Source of the DNA: Epibacterium sp. Ofav1-8
GTDB taxonomy: Bacteria; Pseudomonadota; Alphaproteobacteria; Rhodobacterales; Rhodobacteraceae
Reading direction: 5' to 3'
NCBI RefSeq assembly: GCF_022348185.1
Contig: NZ_JAKRFD010000003.1
Coordinates: 62,001-126,000, forward strand
Length of the DNA stretch: 64,000 nt
Shown piece after piece: positions 28,390 through 39,471 of this stretch (position 1 is its first letter; every line of letters begins with the position of its first letter). The notes under the pieces were generated by a model. The model searched no databases. It was not told the DNA's origin and worked only from the letters and a program-made list of their open reading frames with translations. Both the position numbers and the translations under genes were made by a program.

Positions 28390-28416
28390 TTAGCACTCGA
28401 CTGAGGTGAGTGCTAA
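28390..28416 (+). promoter_or_regulatory. CIRCE operator (HrcA binding site)
   Basis: A perfect inverted repeat TTAGCACTC-N9-GAGTGCTAA matches the CIRCE consensus in every arm position. It lies nine bases after the -10 hexamer and 66 bases before groES. HrcA bound here would block transcription until heat shock. No hrcA is in the window. Confidence 0.97.
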
Positions 28417-28482
28417 CGTCTCCGCGGCCCATGACGGGCGTGGGGAAAGGAAACACTTTGAGCCTTTTGAGGAGCTGCAAAG

Positions 28483-28770
28483 ATGGCATTGAAACCGCTT
28501 CATGACCGTGTGCTGGTTCGCCGTACCGAAAGCGAAGAAAAAACCGCAGGTGGTCTGATCATTCCCGACAGCGCCAAGGAAAAACCGTCCGAGGGCGTTG
28601 TTGTCGCGTGTGGCGAAGGCGCGCGCAAGGACAGCGGCGAGCTGATCGCGATGGCCGTGAACGAGGGTGACCGCATCCTGTTCGGCAAATGGTCCGGCAC
28701 CGAAGTCACCGTCGACGGCGAAGAGCTGCTGATGATGAAAGAGAGCGACATCATGGGTGTGATCGTCTGA
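28483..28770 (+). CDS. groES: Co-chaperonin GroES
   Basis: The 95-residue protein starts [20 protein letters not shown], with the mobile loop [18 protein letters not shown] that binds GroEL and the [17 protein letters not shown]-terminal part. Seven copies cap the GroEL ring. GAGGAG lies before the ATG. CIRCE lies upstream and groEL follows after 60 bases. Confidence 0.99.
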   Translation: MALKPLHDRVLVRRTESEEKTAGGLIIPDSAKEKPSEGVVVACGEGARKDSGELIAMAVNEGDRILFGKWSGTEVTVDGEELLMMKESDIMGVIV

Positions 28771-28827
28771 GCCTGACGCTCCGGCACATCCCACATCGCA
28801 TAACGACAGTATTCTCAAGGAGACTGA

Positions 28828-30477
<1,650 letters not shown>

Positions 30478-30517
30478 GTCACGCCATCCAGTCCTGGATG
30501 AAGACCCTTCGGGGTCG

Positions 30518-30546
30518 AAAGGGTCGCCCTCGGGCGGCCCTTTTTC
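30518..30546 (+). terminator. Rho-independent terminator of groES-groEL
   Basis: An 11-base-pair stem AAGGGTCGCCC with GGGCGGCCCTT (one G-T pair) and a tiny loop is followed by TTTT. It lies about 40 bases after the groEL stop. Confidence 0.92.
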
Positions 30547-30659
30547 TGTGGTTTCTGTGCGTTTTCTCCGTCGGCGGGGCGAATAGGTGGCGGGGCAGGG
30601 GTGTTTACAGATCAGACCGCGCAAGACGCGCAGGACAGATTTGACAGAAAGGATATTCC

Positions 30660-31529
30660 ATGCCCCAGAAGATCGACGGCGTTGTGCACCCGAAGACCAT
30701 TGACGAGGTGCTGAAGGACGATGAGTTTTCCCGGTTCTTTCTCGACGCCTTGCCGCAGGGGGACCGCAAGAACAGGTTTCATTTCCTGCTCAACCCGCCA
30801 CGGAAGGGGCTCCAGGTCTACAACCTCTACATCCGTCCCGGCGGCGATCACCAGATCAAGGGGCTGCCGAAGATGATCGTGCAGGATGCGCAGGCGGCGA
30901 TGCAGGCGCCCCGCAATCAGGATGCCACCCAATGGACGCCCATCGTGCAGCAATTGCGCCTGCATTGCGTGCAGTTCATGAACGGCAAGGAGCTGCCCAC
31001 ATTCTTCAAGAGCAAGCTGTTTGAGGACTATCACAGGCTGAAGCTGTTCCAGCGCATGCAGATGGTCATGGGCGACACGAAGGCGGCGGCGAAACGTCTG
31101 GGCGTGGTCAACGCCTATGATCTGGAGCAGCTGATGCTGGCGATCACCGCCAAGGACCAGAAGAAGGTCGCCGCCTATTGCCGCCTCGTGATCCAGGACA
31201 ACGGCCTCAGATGCGACGCCAAGACCCTGGTCAAGGCATTGGTCAACCGCCAGAAACTGTCCAGTGTCGACGCCCCTGCGGACCTCGGCAAACAGGTGAA
31301 TGTCGATGCCCGGAAGCTGCAGCTCTGCGGCTTTACCAACCCGAAGGACAAGACCCTGCGCGCGGCGGCCACCCGGATGGCCGAGGCGCTGGTGCTGGCG
31401 GACCAAAAGATGCTGCTGGCGGCGCATAAGGCGCTGATGAAACTGGAACCCAAGGACAGTCTCGCCAGCAAGACCGACCTCAAGGGCATGGTCAAGCTGT
31501 TCAAGAAATTCAAGCTGGCGACCGACTGA
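30660..31529 (+). CDS. Hypothetical protein following groEL
   Basis: I do not recognise this 289-residue protein. It lacks a signal peptide and membrane helices and is rich in lysine (C-terminus MKLEPKDSLASKTDLKGMVK). Helical patterns dominate; a short central piece (DTKAAAKRLGVVNAYDLEQL) resembles a tetratricopeptide-like helix pair but is not conclusive. The AAAGGA site eight bases before the ATG supports it. It lies behind the groEL terminator, so it is probably transcribed separately. Confidence 0.65.
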   Translation: MPQKIDGVVHPKTIDEVLKDDEFSRFFLDALPQGDRKNRFHFLLNPPRKGLQVYNLYIRPGGDHQIKGLPKMIVQDAQAAMQAPRNQDATQWTPIVQQLRLHCVQFMNGKELPTFFKSKLFEDYHRLKLFQRMQMVMGDTKAAAKRLGVVNAYDLEQLMLAITAKDQKKVAAYCRLVIQDNGLRCDAKTLVKALVNRQKLSSVDAPADLGKQVNVDARKLQLCGFTNPKDKTLRAAATRMAEALVLADQKMLLAAHKALMKLEPKDSLASKTDLKGMVKLFKKFKLATD

Positions 31530-32103
31530 CCCGCCGGGGCCGATCCGGTCTCCACCCCGCGTAGGGCTGGTGTCGCCAGACCATGCCCCATCCAGCCCGG
31601 ACCGCGCCCTGCGGTCCGGGTGTTTGGCTGTCGCCCAGCGGCGGGCGCGGGGATTTTGTATCCGAATTGCCACAGCCTAATGTGTTGAGACAATTTTTTG
31701 CTGTCGAAAATTTTTGAACCTGTGTTACGACACGCTTGTGTTCAATCAAAGGCAGAAGGAGGCACAATATGATCATTGTACTGATGCAGTTGCGCCCCAT
31801 CACCGGCCGCCCGGCCGGATCTTTTGCCGGTGCCAAGGGAGACGCTCAGCGCTGCTGAGGCCGTTTGCCATTCGATTTCGGCTCCGTCTGAGCTGAACAC
31901 AATTTCCACCCTCTGACAGATCTCTCGTCCGGACCGCTTGTCTGCGCGCCTCATCCTGCGCGCTGTCCTGCTCGGCCCCGTCGTCCCGCCCTTCCTGGCC
32001 AACAGGAGAGCTGCGTCTGATCCCGCCAGCCCGGGCGATGTCGATCTGTCAATACTTCAACCCATTGAGAACAGGACCATTCTCCCCGGAATGGAAAGAC
32101 ATC
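31530..32103 (+). other. Intergenic region with a candidate small ORF
   Basis: About 570 bases, A+T-richer around 31670-31770. It contains a small ORF with a very good ribosome site (31769-31858, listed separately) and no other convincing gene. Confidence 0.5.
31769..31858 (+). CDS. Candidate 29-residue small protein
   Basis: ATG at 31769 sits six bases after a perfect AGGAGG ribosome site and an A+T-rich upstream block (31680-31760). It reads MIIVLMQLRPITGRPAG and ends at TGA after 29 residues. No homologue is recognised. It may be a small protein, a leader peptide, or the start of a gene cut by a mutation; the sequence beyond the stop shows no obvious continuation. The ribosome site is the only strong evidence. 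Confidence 0.35.
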   Translation: MIIVLMQLRPITGRPAGSFAGAKGDAQRC

Positions 32104-32367
32104 ATGACCCCGATTGGACCCGAAAACCTGTCGTCGCCCCTGCCCACCAGCCCGACCCTCAGCCGTCTGGTGGTGGAGGAGCATTTTCGCTCGCTGAGCC
32201 TGCTGCGTCGCCTCGGGCTGGCGCTGCGGCTGGTGCTGATCCGTCGCGCGCCGCGCGCCGGGACCTTGCAAAGCGGTCTGAGCGACCACATCCGCAACGA
32301 CGTCGGCCTGCCCAGCGGCTATGAGCGCGTGGACCCACCGCAGTGGTATCCCCCGCCCCTGATGTAA
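32104..32367 (+). CDS. Small protein with a DUF1127-like motif
   Basis: This 87-residue protein from ATG 32104 has a basic middle (LRLVLIRRAPRAG) and a closing SDHIRNDVGLPSGYERVDPP. The pattern L-x-D-H-I-R-x-D-V-G-L resembles the short C-terminal motif of DUF1127 (YjiS-like) proteins, small RNA-binding-type proteins common in alphaproteobacteria. The match is partial. A GGAATGG-type ribosome site is modest. A perfect 18-base hairpin follows seven bases after the stop. Confidence 0.5.
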   Translation: MTPIGPENLSSPLPTSPTLSRLVVEEHFRSLSLLRRLGLALRLVLIRRAPRAGTLQSGLSDHIRNDVGLPSGYERVDPPQWYPPPLM

Positions 32368-32373
32368 GCCGGA

Positions 32374-32414
32374 GGCGGTGCCGGGCCGGAGCGTGCCTCC
32401 GGCCCGGCACCGCC
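32374..32414 (+). terminator. Perfect 18-bp hairpin after the DUF1127-like gene
   Basis: GGCGGTGCCGGGCCGGAG (32374-32391) pairs exactly with 32397-32414 around the five-base loop CGTGC. There is no T-tract, so a classic intrinsic terminator is not assured. It may still stop transcription or stabilise the message end. Confidence 0.6.
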
Positions 32415-32753
32415 ATGCTCCCCCATGGTCCGCGGACCCGTTGCAGGTACCGCGATGTGCTTGACCTGGCAGGATAAACCGGCAAACGTCAGCGCCATTG
32501 ACCCCGCATGACCCCGGATGCCCGGACCCGAAGGCCGACTGCGGGTGCCGGCGCAGCCGGTCTGGCAGCCGCATCCGCACTATCTGAAATGGCACCGGGA
32601 ACAGGTCTTCAAGGGCTGACAGGCGGCGGCCAGGGGGCAACCGACAGGATTGTGTTCCGCCACGACGCGACAGCTGCTTGACAGCGCGCGCGGCAGCGGG
32701 CTGGGTGCCCCGGCACACCCCGGCGTGCCCCCTCTTGCCTGCGGAGACCCCAT
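32415..32753 (+). other. Intergenic region, no gene seen
   Basis: About 340 G+C-rich bases before the EamA transporter. Frames on both strands give proline/arginine-rich translations of shadow type. I see no further structure. Confidence 0.4.
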
Positions 32754-33611
32754 ATGCGGCTGATTGCCCTTACCTGTCTTGTCATGGTTGCCTTTGCGGC
32801 GAATTCGATCCTCGGGCGCTGGGCGATCGGGCCGGGGCATATGGATGCCACCGGATTTGGCCTGCTGCGGCTGGCCTCCGGGGCGGGCATGCTGTGGCTG
32901 TTGTGCCTGTGGCAGGGGCAGCGCCCGGCCGAGGGCTGGCGGCGGTCGCTGGCGGGGGGCGCGGCGCTGACGCTTTATATGGTCGGGTTTTCCGTGGCTT
33001 ACGTGGCGTTGGATGCCGGTCTGGGGGCGCTGGTGCTGTTCGGGGTGGTGCAGGTGTCGATGTTCGCCTGGAGCCTGCTGCACCGCCAGCCGGTGTCGGC
33101 GCTGCAACTGTGCGGTGCGGCTCTGGCGCTCTTGGGGCTGGCCTATGTGGTCTGGCCCGGCGGCACGGTGCAGGCGCCGCTCTGGGCGGTGCTGACCATG
33201 GCAGCCGGCGGGCTGGGCTGGGGCATCTACAGCCTGATCGGGCGCGGAGCACGGGCGCCGCTGCCGGCGACGGCGGTGAATTTCGCGCTGGCGAGCCTGA
33301 TGATCCTGCCCGCGGTCTGGATCTGGGGCGGCGGCAGCGTGGTGACCCCGTTTGGCTGCCTGCTGGCGGTGATCTCCGGCGCGGTGACCTCGGGTCTGGG
33401 CTATGCGCTGTGGTATCGGGTGCTGCCGCAGATCCCGGCTCCGGTGGCGGCGACGGTGCAGCTTTCGGTGCCGGTGATCGCGATCCTTGCGGGGGCGCTG
33501 ATCCTGGGCGAGGCGCTGAGCCTGCGGCTGATGATCGGCACGCTGGCGGTGCTGGGCGGGATCGCGGTGGTGATCCTGTGTCCGCCCGCCCGCCGGGCCC
33601 GGGTGGCGTAG
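32754..33611 (+). CDS. EamA/DMT-family transporter
   Basis: The 285-residue protein has about ten hydrophobic helices in two halves, each with the EamA pattern. The first half starts MRLIALTCLVMVAFAANSIL and the second half includes GAVTSGLGYALWY and later ILGEALSLRLMIG. These permeases export amino acids or other metabolites; the substrate is unknown. A lipase-like gene follows 46 bases downstream. It is unrelated in detail to the decayed EamA remnant near 12 kb. Confidence 0.9.
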   Translation: MRLIALTCLVMVAFAANSILGRWAIGPGHMDATGFGLLRLASGAGMLWLLCLWQGQRPAEGWRRSLAGGAALTLYMVGFSVAYVALDAGLGALVLFGVVQVSMFAWSLLHRQPVSALQLCGAALALLGLAYVVWPGGTVQAPLWAVLTMAAGGLGWGIYSLIGRGARAPLPATAVNFALASLMILPAVWIWGGGSVVTPFGCLLAVISGAVTSGLGYALWYRVLPQIPAPVAATVQLSVPVIAILAGALILGEALSLRLMIGTLAVLGGIAVVILCPPARRARVA

Positions 33612-33657
33612 CGTCAACCCCCTTTCCTGCGCGCGCCGGACCGCCTATGTCAGCACA

Positions 33658-34428
33658 ATGATCCGCTGTGTCCTTGTCCCTGTCCTTGTGCTGCTGATGA
33701 CCGCTCTGCCGTTGCGTGCCGAGACGGCGCAGAAGGGCTGCGTGATCCTGCTGCATGGGCTGGCGCGCACCGAGACCTCCTTTCTGCTGATGGAAGAGGC
33801 GCTGACCGCCCGCGGCTACGAGGTGGTGCGCCCCGGCTATCCGTCGACGGAACATGCGGTAGAACGGCTTGCCGATGCGGTGCTGCCGCGCGCCTTTGAT
33901 GCCTGCACGCGCACGCCGGTGCATCTGGTGACCCACTCCATGGGCGGGATCCTGGTGCGCTACTGGTTGTCGCATACGCAGCCGGTGACGCTGGGGCGGG
34001 TGGTGATGCTGGCGCCGCCGAACCAGGGCAGCGAACTGGTCGACGAGATGGGCGACTGGGCGGTGTTTGACCTGTTGCACGGGCCCGCCGGGCAGGAGCT
34101 GGGCACCGGCCCCGCCAGCCTGCCGAGGCGCCTGCCGCCGGTCACCTATCCAGTCGGGGTGATCGCGGGCAGCCAGTCGCTGAACCCGGTGTTCTCGGCG
34201 TTGATCCCGGGCCCGGATGACGGCAAGGTCTCGGTCGCCAGCACCCGGGTCGAGGGCATGAAGAGCCAGTTGATCCTGCCGGTGACCCACACCTATCTGA
34301 TGAACAATCCGCGGGTGATCGCCCAGGTGGTGCAGTTCCTGGAGCGGGAGCGGTTTGAGCCTTCGCTTGGCTGGCTCGATGGGGTATTGGGACGCAACTG
34401 GGATGGCGGCCTGAACGGGGTGGACTGA
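33658..34428 (+). CDS. Exported alpha/beta hydrolase (lipase/esterase-like)
   Basis: The 256-residue protein has a signal peptide (MIRCVLVPVLVLLMTALPLRA) and CVILLHGLART as the oxyanion-hole region. It has the nucleophile elbow THSMGGILVRYW near residue 98 and a late VTHTYLM with a likely catalytic histidine. It resembles periplasmic lipases of the EstA/PGAP1-like type. The ribosome site is weak. The stop is three bases before phnM, so both are probably on one transcript. Confidence 0.85.
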   Translation: MIRCVLVPVLVLLMTALPLRAETAQKGCVILLHGLARTETSFLLMEEALTARGYEVVRPGYPSTEHAVERLADAVLPRAFDACTRTPVHLVTHSMGGILVRYWLSHTQPVTLGRVVMLAPPNQGSELVDEMGDWAVFDLLHGPAGQELGTGPASLPRRLPPVTYPVGVIAGSQSLNPVFSALIPGPDDGKVSVASTRVEGMKSQLILPVTHTYLMNNPRVIAQVVQFLERERFEPSLGWLDGVLGRNWDGGLNGVD

Positions 34429-34431
34429 GGC

Positions 34432-35595
34432 ATGAGCGGGAATGGAACGGTGGCGCTGCGGCTGGTCGGCGCGGATGTGTTGCGGCCGGACGGGCTTGAC
34501 CGCGGGGGCGTGCTGAGCCTTGCCGGGGGGCGGTTGCGGGACGATGCGGCCGATGGCGCGCGCGAGGTGGACCTGTCGGGTTATCGCATCCTGCCCGGGA
34601 TCATCGACCTGCACGGCGATGGCTTCGAGCGCCACGTGGCGCCCCGGCGCGGCGCGATGAAGCAGATGGCCGAGGGCATTCGCGCCACCGAGGCCGAACT
34701 GGCTGCCAACGGCATCACCACCGGCGTGCTGGCGCAGTTCTATTCCTGGGAGGGCGGCTTGCGCGGGCCGGAGTTCGCCGATCAGGTCTTTGCCGGGATT
34801 GCCGAGGTACGCGACCAGCTGGTCACCGACCTGATCCCGCAGCTGCGGTTCGAGATCCATCTGCTGGAGGCCTATGCCACGCTGCCCGCCCGCATCGCCG
34901 ACTGGGGCGTGTCCTACGTGGTGTTCAACGACCACCTGCCGCATGACCGTCTTGCCGCGGGCAAGAAGCCGCCCCGGCTGACCGGGCAGGCGCTGAAGGC
35001 CGGGCGCAACCCGGAGAAACACTTCGAGATGCTGCTGGAGCTGCACCGGCGCCGGGCAGAGGTCGCCCCGGCGCTGGATGCGCTCTGCGTGACGCTGCAG
35101 GCCCAGGGGGTGCGGATCGGCAGCCACGACGATCACAGCGCGCAGGACCGCAGCGCCTGGCGGCAGCGGGGGGCGCGGATCTCCGAATTTCCGGAAACCG
35201 CAGAGGCGGCGGAGGCCGCCCGGTCGGCGGAGGATCACGTGATCCTCGGTGCCCCCAATGTGGTGCGTGGCGGCAGCCACAAGGGCAATGCCTCGGCGGT
35301 GGAGCTGATCGCGATGGGGCTGTGTGATGCGCTGGCCTCGGACTACCATTACCCCAGCCCCCGCCGGGCGGCGCTGATGCTGGCAAAAACCGGCGTGTTG
35401 TCGCTGGAGGCCGCCTGGGCGCTGCTCTCGTCGGGGCCGGCCCGGGTGCTGGGCCTGTCGGACCGCGGCGTGCTCTCGGAGGGCAAGCGCGCGGACCTGG
35501 TGATCCTGGATGCGGCCGATCAGGTGGCGGCCACCCTGTCCGGCGGGCGTGTCAGCCATATGAGCGGCGACATCGCGGCCCGTTTCCTCGGCTGA
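34432..35595 (+). CDS. phnM: Alpha-D-ribose 1-methylphosphonate 5-triphosphate diphosphatase
   Basis: The 387-residue amidohydrolase-fold enzyme has the PhnM metal site DLHGDGFERHVAPRR near residues 59-73, FNDHLPHDR, GSHDDHS and SDYHYPS. In C-P lyase pathways it removes pyrophosphate from ribose-1-phosphonate-5-triphosphate in the cytosol. No other phn gene is in the window; a lipase-like gene lies directly upstream. It may serve a C-P lyase operon elsewhere or have another phosphate ester as substrate. Confidence 0.93.
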   Translation: MSGNGTVALRLVGADVLRPDGLDRGGVLSLAGGRLRDDAADGAREVDLSGYRILPGIIDLHGDGFERHVAPRRGAMKQMAEGIRATEAELAANGITTGVLAQFYSWEGGLRGPEFADQVFAGIAEVRDQLVTDLIPQLRFEIHLLEAYATLPARIADWGVSYVVFNDHLPHDRLAAGKKPPRLTGQALKAGRNPEKHFEMLLELHRRRAEVAPALDALCVTLQAQGVRIGSHDDHSAQDRSAWRQRGARISEFPETAEAAEAARSAEDHVILGAPNVVRGGSHKGNASAVELIAMGLCDALASDYHYPSPRRAALMLAKTGVLSLEAAWALLSSGPARVLGLSDRGVLSEGKRADLVILDAADQVAATLSGGRVSHMSGDIAARFLG

Positions 35596-35610
35596 GACAG
35601 CCGGGGATTT

Positions 35611-35658
35611 CCTTTCATCTTTTCAGAAATATCTCGGGGGTTTGGGGGCAGAGCCCCC
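35611..35658 (+). repeat. Recurring AGAAATATC element with GC hairpin (copy 3)
   Basis: The core CTTTTCAGAAATATCTCGGGG is followed by a hairpin with stem GGGGGC/GCCCCC and loop AGA. It lies 16 bases after phnM. It may act as that operon's end, though it lacks a T-tract. Confidence 0.72.
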
Positions 35659-35782
35659 AGTCCGGCCCTTGCCGCTTTCGCCTGCGGCGGGCAGGGGAGC
35701 GCCGCGCGTCAGGCCCGGTGGGCCCTCCTTGCGGCGCGGTCATCCGGCCCGTTCGGGCCGCATGACATCACATGCGCAGAGG

Positions 35783-36880
35783 TCAGTAGCCGTCGCGGCC
35801 TTCGGTGTGGATCACGCGGTTGACGTGGCCCATCTTGCGCCCCGGCTTGGCCTCGGCCTTGCCATAGAGATGGATCGCGCAATCGGGGTCACGGGCGAGG
35901 TCGGCGATGCGCTCCACATCCGCGCCGATCAGGTTCTCCATCACCACATCGGCATAACGAGCGCCGTTGCCGATGGTCCAGCCGGTGATGGCGCGGATGT
36001 GCTGCTCGAACTGGTCGATGGTGCAGCCTTCCTGCGTCCAGTGGCCGGAGTTGTGCACCCGCGGCGCGATCTCGTTCACCACCAGCCCGTGGGCGGTGAC
36101 AAAGATCTCCACCCCCAGCACGCCGACATAATCCAGCGCGTTCAGGATCCGGCCCGCCATCAGCACCGCGTCCATGCTCTGGCTGGTGTTGAGGTTGGCG
36201 GGCACCGTGGTGGTGCTGAGGATGCCTTCCAGATGCACGTTCTCGCCGGGGTCATAGCAGGCGACCTTGCCGTTGAGGCTGCGCGCCGCGATCACCGAGA
36301 CCTCGTGGCTGAACGGCACAAACCCCTCCAGCACCGCCGGTGCGCCCTGCATGGCGGCAAGCGCCTCGGCGGCCTCTTCGGGGGCCATGATCCGGGCCTG
36401 GCCCTTGCCGTCATAGCCAAAGCGGCGGGTCTTCAGGATCGACGGCGTGCCGACCTGCTCCAGCGCCGCGTCGAGGTCGGCGGCATCGTTGACCTCGGCA
36501 AAGGGGGCGGTGGCCAGGCCGAGATCCTTCAGGAAGGTCTTCTCGGTCAGCCGGTCCTGCGACACCCGCAGCGCCTCGCGGCCCGGGCGGATCGGCTTCA
36601 GCTCCTCCAGGATGTCGAGCGCCGATGTGGGGATGTTCTCGAACTCGTAGGTGATGACATCCACGGTCTCGGCAAAGGCGCGCAGGGCGGCCTCGTCCTC
36701 GTAACCGGCGGTGGTGACCCGGTCGGCCACATGGCCCGCGGGCGGGTTGGCGGAGGGCTCGAAGATATGGGTGGTGAACCCCAGCCGCGAGGCGGCGACC
36801 GAGAGCATGCGGCCCAGCTGGCCGCCGCCAAGGATGCCGATCACGGCACCGGGTTCCAGGATCAGGTCGAGATCAGTCAT
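35783..36880 (-). CDS. purK: N5-carboxyaminoimidazole ribonucleotide synthase
   Basis: The 365-residue ATP-grasp enzyme has [12 protein letters not shown] near the N-terminus, then [32 protein letters not shown] and [14 protein letters not shown]. These are the PurK signatures. It makes N5-CAIR from AIR, bicarbonate and ATP in purine synthesis. The ATG at 36880 overlaps the purE end by eight bases, so PurE and PurK are translated together. Confidence 0.97.
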   Translation of the reverse strand: MTDLDLILEPGAVIGILGGGQLGRMLSVAASRLGFTTHIFEPSANPPAGHVADRVTTAGYEDEAALRAFAETVDVITYEFENIPTSALDILEELKPIRPGREALRVSQDRLTEKTFLKDLGLATAPFAEVNDAADLDAALEQVGTPSILKTRRFGYDGKGQARIMAPEEAAEALAAMQGAPAVLEGFVPFSHEVSVIAARSLNGKVACYDPGENVHLEGILSTTTVPANLNTSQSMDAVLMAGRILNALDYVGVLGVEIFVTAHGLVVNEIAPRVHNSGHWTQEGCTIDQFEQHIRAITGWTIGNGARYADVVMENLIGADVERIADLARDPDCAIHLYGKAEAKPGRKMGHVNRVIHTEGRDGY

Positions 36881-37361
36881 CACGGGGCTCCTCGGGGATG
36901 GAGGCGGCAAGGGCGTCGCGCCAGGCATCAAGCCGGGCGGCAAGGGCGGCATCGCCGGTGGCCAGGATGCCGGCGGCCATCAGCCCGGCATTGGCGGCAC
37001 CGGCGGCGCCGATCGCCATGGTGGCGACCGGAAACCCCTTGGGCATCTGGACGATGGAATAGAGGCTGTCGACACCGGAGAGCGCGCGGGTCTGCACTGG
37101 CACGCCGACCACCGGCACGCGGGTCTTGGACGCCATCATGCCGGGCAGATGCGCCGCCCCGCCGGCCCCGGCGATAATCACATGCAGGCCCCGGTCGGCG
37201 GCGGTCTTGCCATAGTCCCAGAGCCGGTCCGGGGTGCGATGGGCGGAGACGATGCGCGTCTCATAGGCCACGCCCAGTTCATCCAGGATGTTTGCGGCTT
37301 CCTTCATCGTGGGCCAGTCGGACTGGCTCCCCATGATGATCCCTACTTTGATATCGGCCAT
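36873..37361 (-). CDS. purE: N5-carboxyaminoimidazole ribonucleotide mutase
   Basis: The 162-residue protein has GSQSDWPTM near residue 11, [21 protein letters not shown] and PVVGVPVQ, the class I PurE pattern. It converts N5-CAIR to CAIR, the step after PurK. AGAGGC precedes the ATG at 37361. It is the first gene of the purEK pair. Confidence 0.97.
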   Translation of the reverse strand: MADIKVGIIMGSQSDWPTMKEAANILDELGVAYETRIVSAHRTPDRLWDYGKTAADRGLHVIIAGAGGAAHLPGMMASKTRVPVVGVPVQTRALSGVDSLYSIVQMPKGFPVATMAIGAAGAANAGLMAAGILATGDAALAARLDAWRDALAASIPEEPRDD

Positions 37362-37670
37362 GTCTTGCCTCTGCGGTGGAAGGAGCCGGCACCTTAGCGA
37401 AATTGCCTGAAATGGCAATGCGCTGCGGCAGCAGATTTGCCGCAGCCGCCCCCCGGGGGCAGCCGGGACGGCGATCTTGCGCGCAGGTGGCGGGACATAT
37501 CGCAGGACGGAAGCCGGTGCACGGCATCGGGCCAGGGCATGCGCCCAACGCGGGAATGGCACAACCGGCGCTGACCTCTGGTCTTTGGCGCCGGTTTCGG
37601 GCCATGTTGGCGCGCGCGGCGCTGGGCTGCGGCCCGCGCCGTGACAAGACATCGACATCGGGAAGACGCC

Positions 37671-38873
37671 ATGATCCTCAATGCCTCCATCGTGCTGGTC
37701 TGCGTTCTGGTCGGCCTGGTCCTGATGCTGCCGCGGGTGGCGGGGGCGCGGATCTGGCGCGCCACGGTGACGCCGCTGGCCTCGATCATCGGCAGCGGCT
37801 TTCTGGTGCTGGGACCGATTCTCGACACCCATTTCGGGGTCTGGGCCCCGGCGGTGATGGCGCTGCTCTGCGCGCTGGCCTACGGCTATGGCGCGGTGAT
37901 GCGCCACAATATCGCCTGGCTCGACAGCGGCACGCCGCAGGATCGGCTGGACCACCGGCTGGAGCAGCTCGGCGCGCTGGCGCTGGCCTTCGCCTATTGC
38001 GTGTCGGTGGCCTATTACCTGAACCTGTTGGGCTCCTTTGCGGTCAGCCTGACGGATCAGACGGCACAGCAGGGCGCGGAGCAGGGGCGGCTGGTCACCT
38101 CGGGCGTGTTCCTGCTGATTCTGCTGGTGGGCTGGACCCGGGGTTTTGGCGCGCTGGAGCGGCTGGAGGAGGTCTCGGTCGGGGTCAAACTGGCAATCAT
38201 TGCGGGGCTTCTGGTCGCGCTCGGCTGGCGGTTTGTGGATCAGGCCGGGGCTGGGGCGCTGGTGCTGCACCTGCCGGACACCGTCGGCTGGCAGGCGGTC
38301 ACGCTGGTGTTTGGTCTGCTGGTGACGGTGCAGGGGTTCGAGATCACCCGCTACATGGGGGCGGAATATGACGCCGGCACACGCATCCGGTCGATGCGCT
38401 ATGCGCAGGGGCTCTCGGCGGCGATCTACATGGTCTACATCCTATTCCTGACCTTTCTCTACCAGCCGGGTCAGGCGGCGCTCAGCGAGACCGCGATCAT
38501 CGCCTTTACCGCGCAGGTGGCGCCGGTGCTGCCGATGCTGCTGATCGCGGCGGCGCTGAGTGCGCAGTTCTCGGCCGCGGTGGCCGATACCGGCGGCGCA
38601 GGCGGGCTGGTGGCCGAGGTCACCGGCGGGCGGGTCCCGGCGCATGTGGTCTATGCGCTGCTGGCGGCGGCGGGGCTGCTGATGACCTGGGGGCTGAGCG
38701 TGTTCGAGATCATCGGCTATGCCTCGCGGGCCTTTGCATTTTACTACGCGCTGCAATCGCTGATCGCCGCCCGCCGGGCGTGGCATGCGGGGGCGGGCCG
38801 GCGCGCGCTGGCCTTTGCCGCGCTGGCGGCGCTGGGCGCGGTGATCGTGGTGTTTGGGGCCGGCGTGGAATAG
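37671..38873 (+). CDS. Multi-helix membrane protein, APC-permease-like
   Basis: The 400-residue protein has about eleven hydrophobic segments. The N-terminal [14 protein letters not shown] resembles the helix-1 break (IGSG) of amino-acid/polyamine permeases, and a later [15 protein letters not shown] fits helix 6. The fit to APC permeases is by pattern only. The GGAAG site seven bases before the ATG supports the start at 37671. It is divergent from purE and stands alone. The substrate is unknown. Confidence 0.7.
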   Translation: MILNASIVLVCVLVGLVLMLPRVAGARIWRATVTPLASIIGSGFLVLGPILDTHFGVWAPAVMALLCALAYGYGAVMRHNIAWLDSGTPQDRLDHRLEQLGALALAFAYCVSVAYYLNLLGSFAVSLTDQTAQQGAEQGRLVTSGVFLLILLVGWTRGFGALERLEEVSVGVKLAIIAGLLVALGWRFVDQAGAGALVLHLPDTVGWQAVTLVFGLLVTVQGFEITRYMGAEYDAGTRIRSMRYAQGLSAAIYMVYILFLTFLYQPGQAALSETAIIAFTAQVAPVLPMLLIAAALSAQFSAAVADTGGAGGLVAEVTGGRVPAHVVYALLAAAGLLMTWGLSVFEIIGYASRAFAFYYALQSLIAARRAWHAGAGRRALAFAALAALGAVIVVFGAGVE

Positions 38874-39005
38874 TCAGGCACAGGGCTACCTCCCCGCGCA
38901 GATGGAGGCGGGGGCGCGCCTGCATATCGCAACATGTCCACGGCAGCGCCCCGACCACAGTCCTAGACCACAGCCCCGGACAACTGCGCCGGGGGTCGCC
39001 GGGGG

Positions 39006-39230
39006 TCAGGCGATGATGTCGGGCAGCAGACGGTCTTCGATCAGGGAGATCTTGTCCTTCAGCACCAGCTTCTGTTTTTTCAGCCGCCGGATCGTCAGCG
39101 GATCTGCGGTGCCTTTTTCCTCCAGCGCCTGGATCGCCTCGTCCAGATCCCGATGTTCGCGGCGGAACACTTCAAGCTCCACCCGCAGGACATCTTCGGT
39201 GGCCATGGACAGATCGGTCTGCTCGTTCAT
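39006..39230 (-). CDS. DUF465 (YdcH) family protein
   Basis: The 74-residue helical protein has LEVFRREHRDLDEAIQALEE and IRRLKKQKLVLKDKISLIE, the family's basic coiled coil. It is very widespread in proteobacteria and has no settled role. It is divergent from the hsp20 gene about 240 bases away. Confidence 0.85.
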   Translation of the reverse strand: MNEQTDLSMATEDVLRVELEVFRREHRDLDEAIQALEEKGTADPLTIRRLKKQKLVLKDKISLIEDRLLPDIIA

Positions 39231-39373
39231 GTGGGTCTCTTGCTCAGGTGGATCGAGGGACAGGTGCGGGGCACAAAGGACAGGCGTGTTAAGAACAGGG
39301 AAACGATAGGCAGTTTAGGCTCAGTCCGGGCACAAGGCCAGAGGTCTCTGTGCGCCGAAAGCGAAACCCGGGA

Positions 39374-39401
39374 CTTGTGAAACGGCAGATACATCCCATA
39401 T
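39374..39401 (+). promoter_or_regulatory. Sigma-32-like heat-shock promoter of hsp20
   Basis: CTTGTGA (39374-39380) and TCCCATAT (39394-39401) are 13 bases apart. They fit the heat-shock sigma consensus CTTGAAA / CCCCATnT with one clear mismatch in the second box. They lie about 70 bases upstream of the Hsp20 start. Confidence 0.65.
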
Positions 39402-39471
39402 TCTATATCACAGCGGTTGCCAGATTGGGACCGAAAGAAACCGTCGCTTTAGAATTAAGGACGAGAATACA

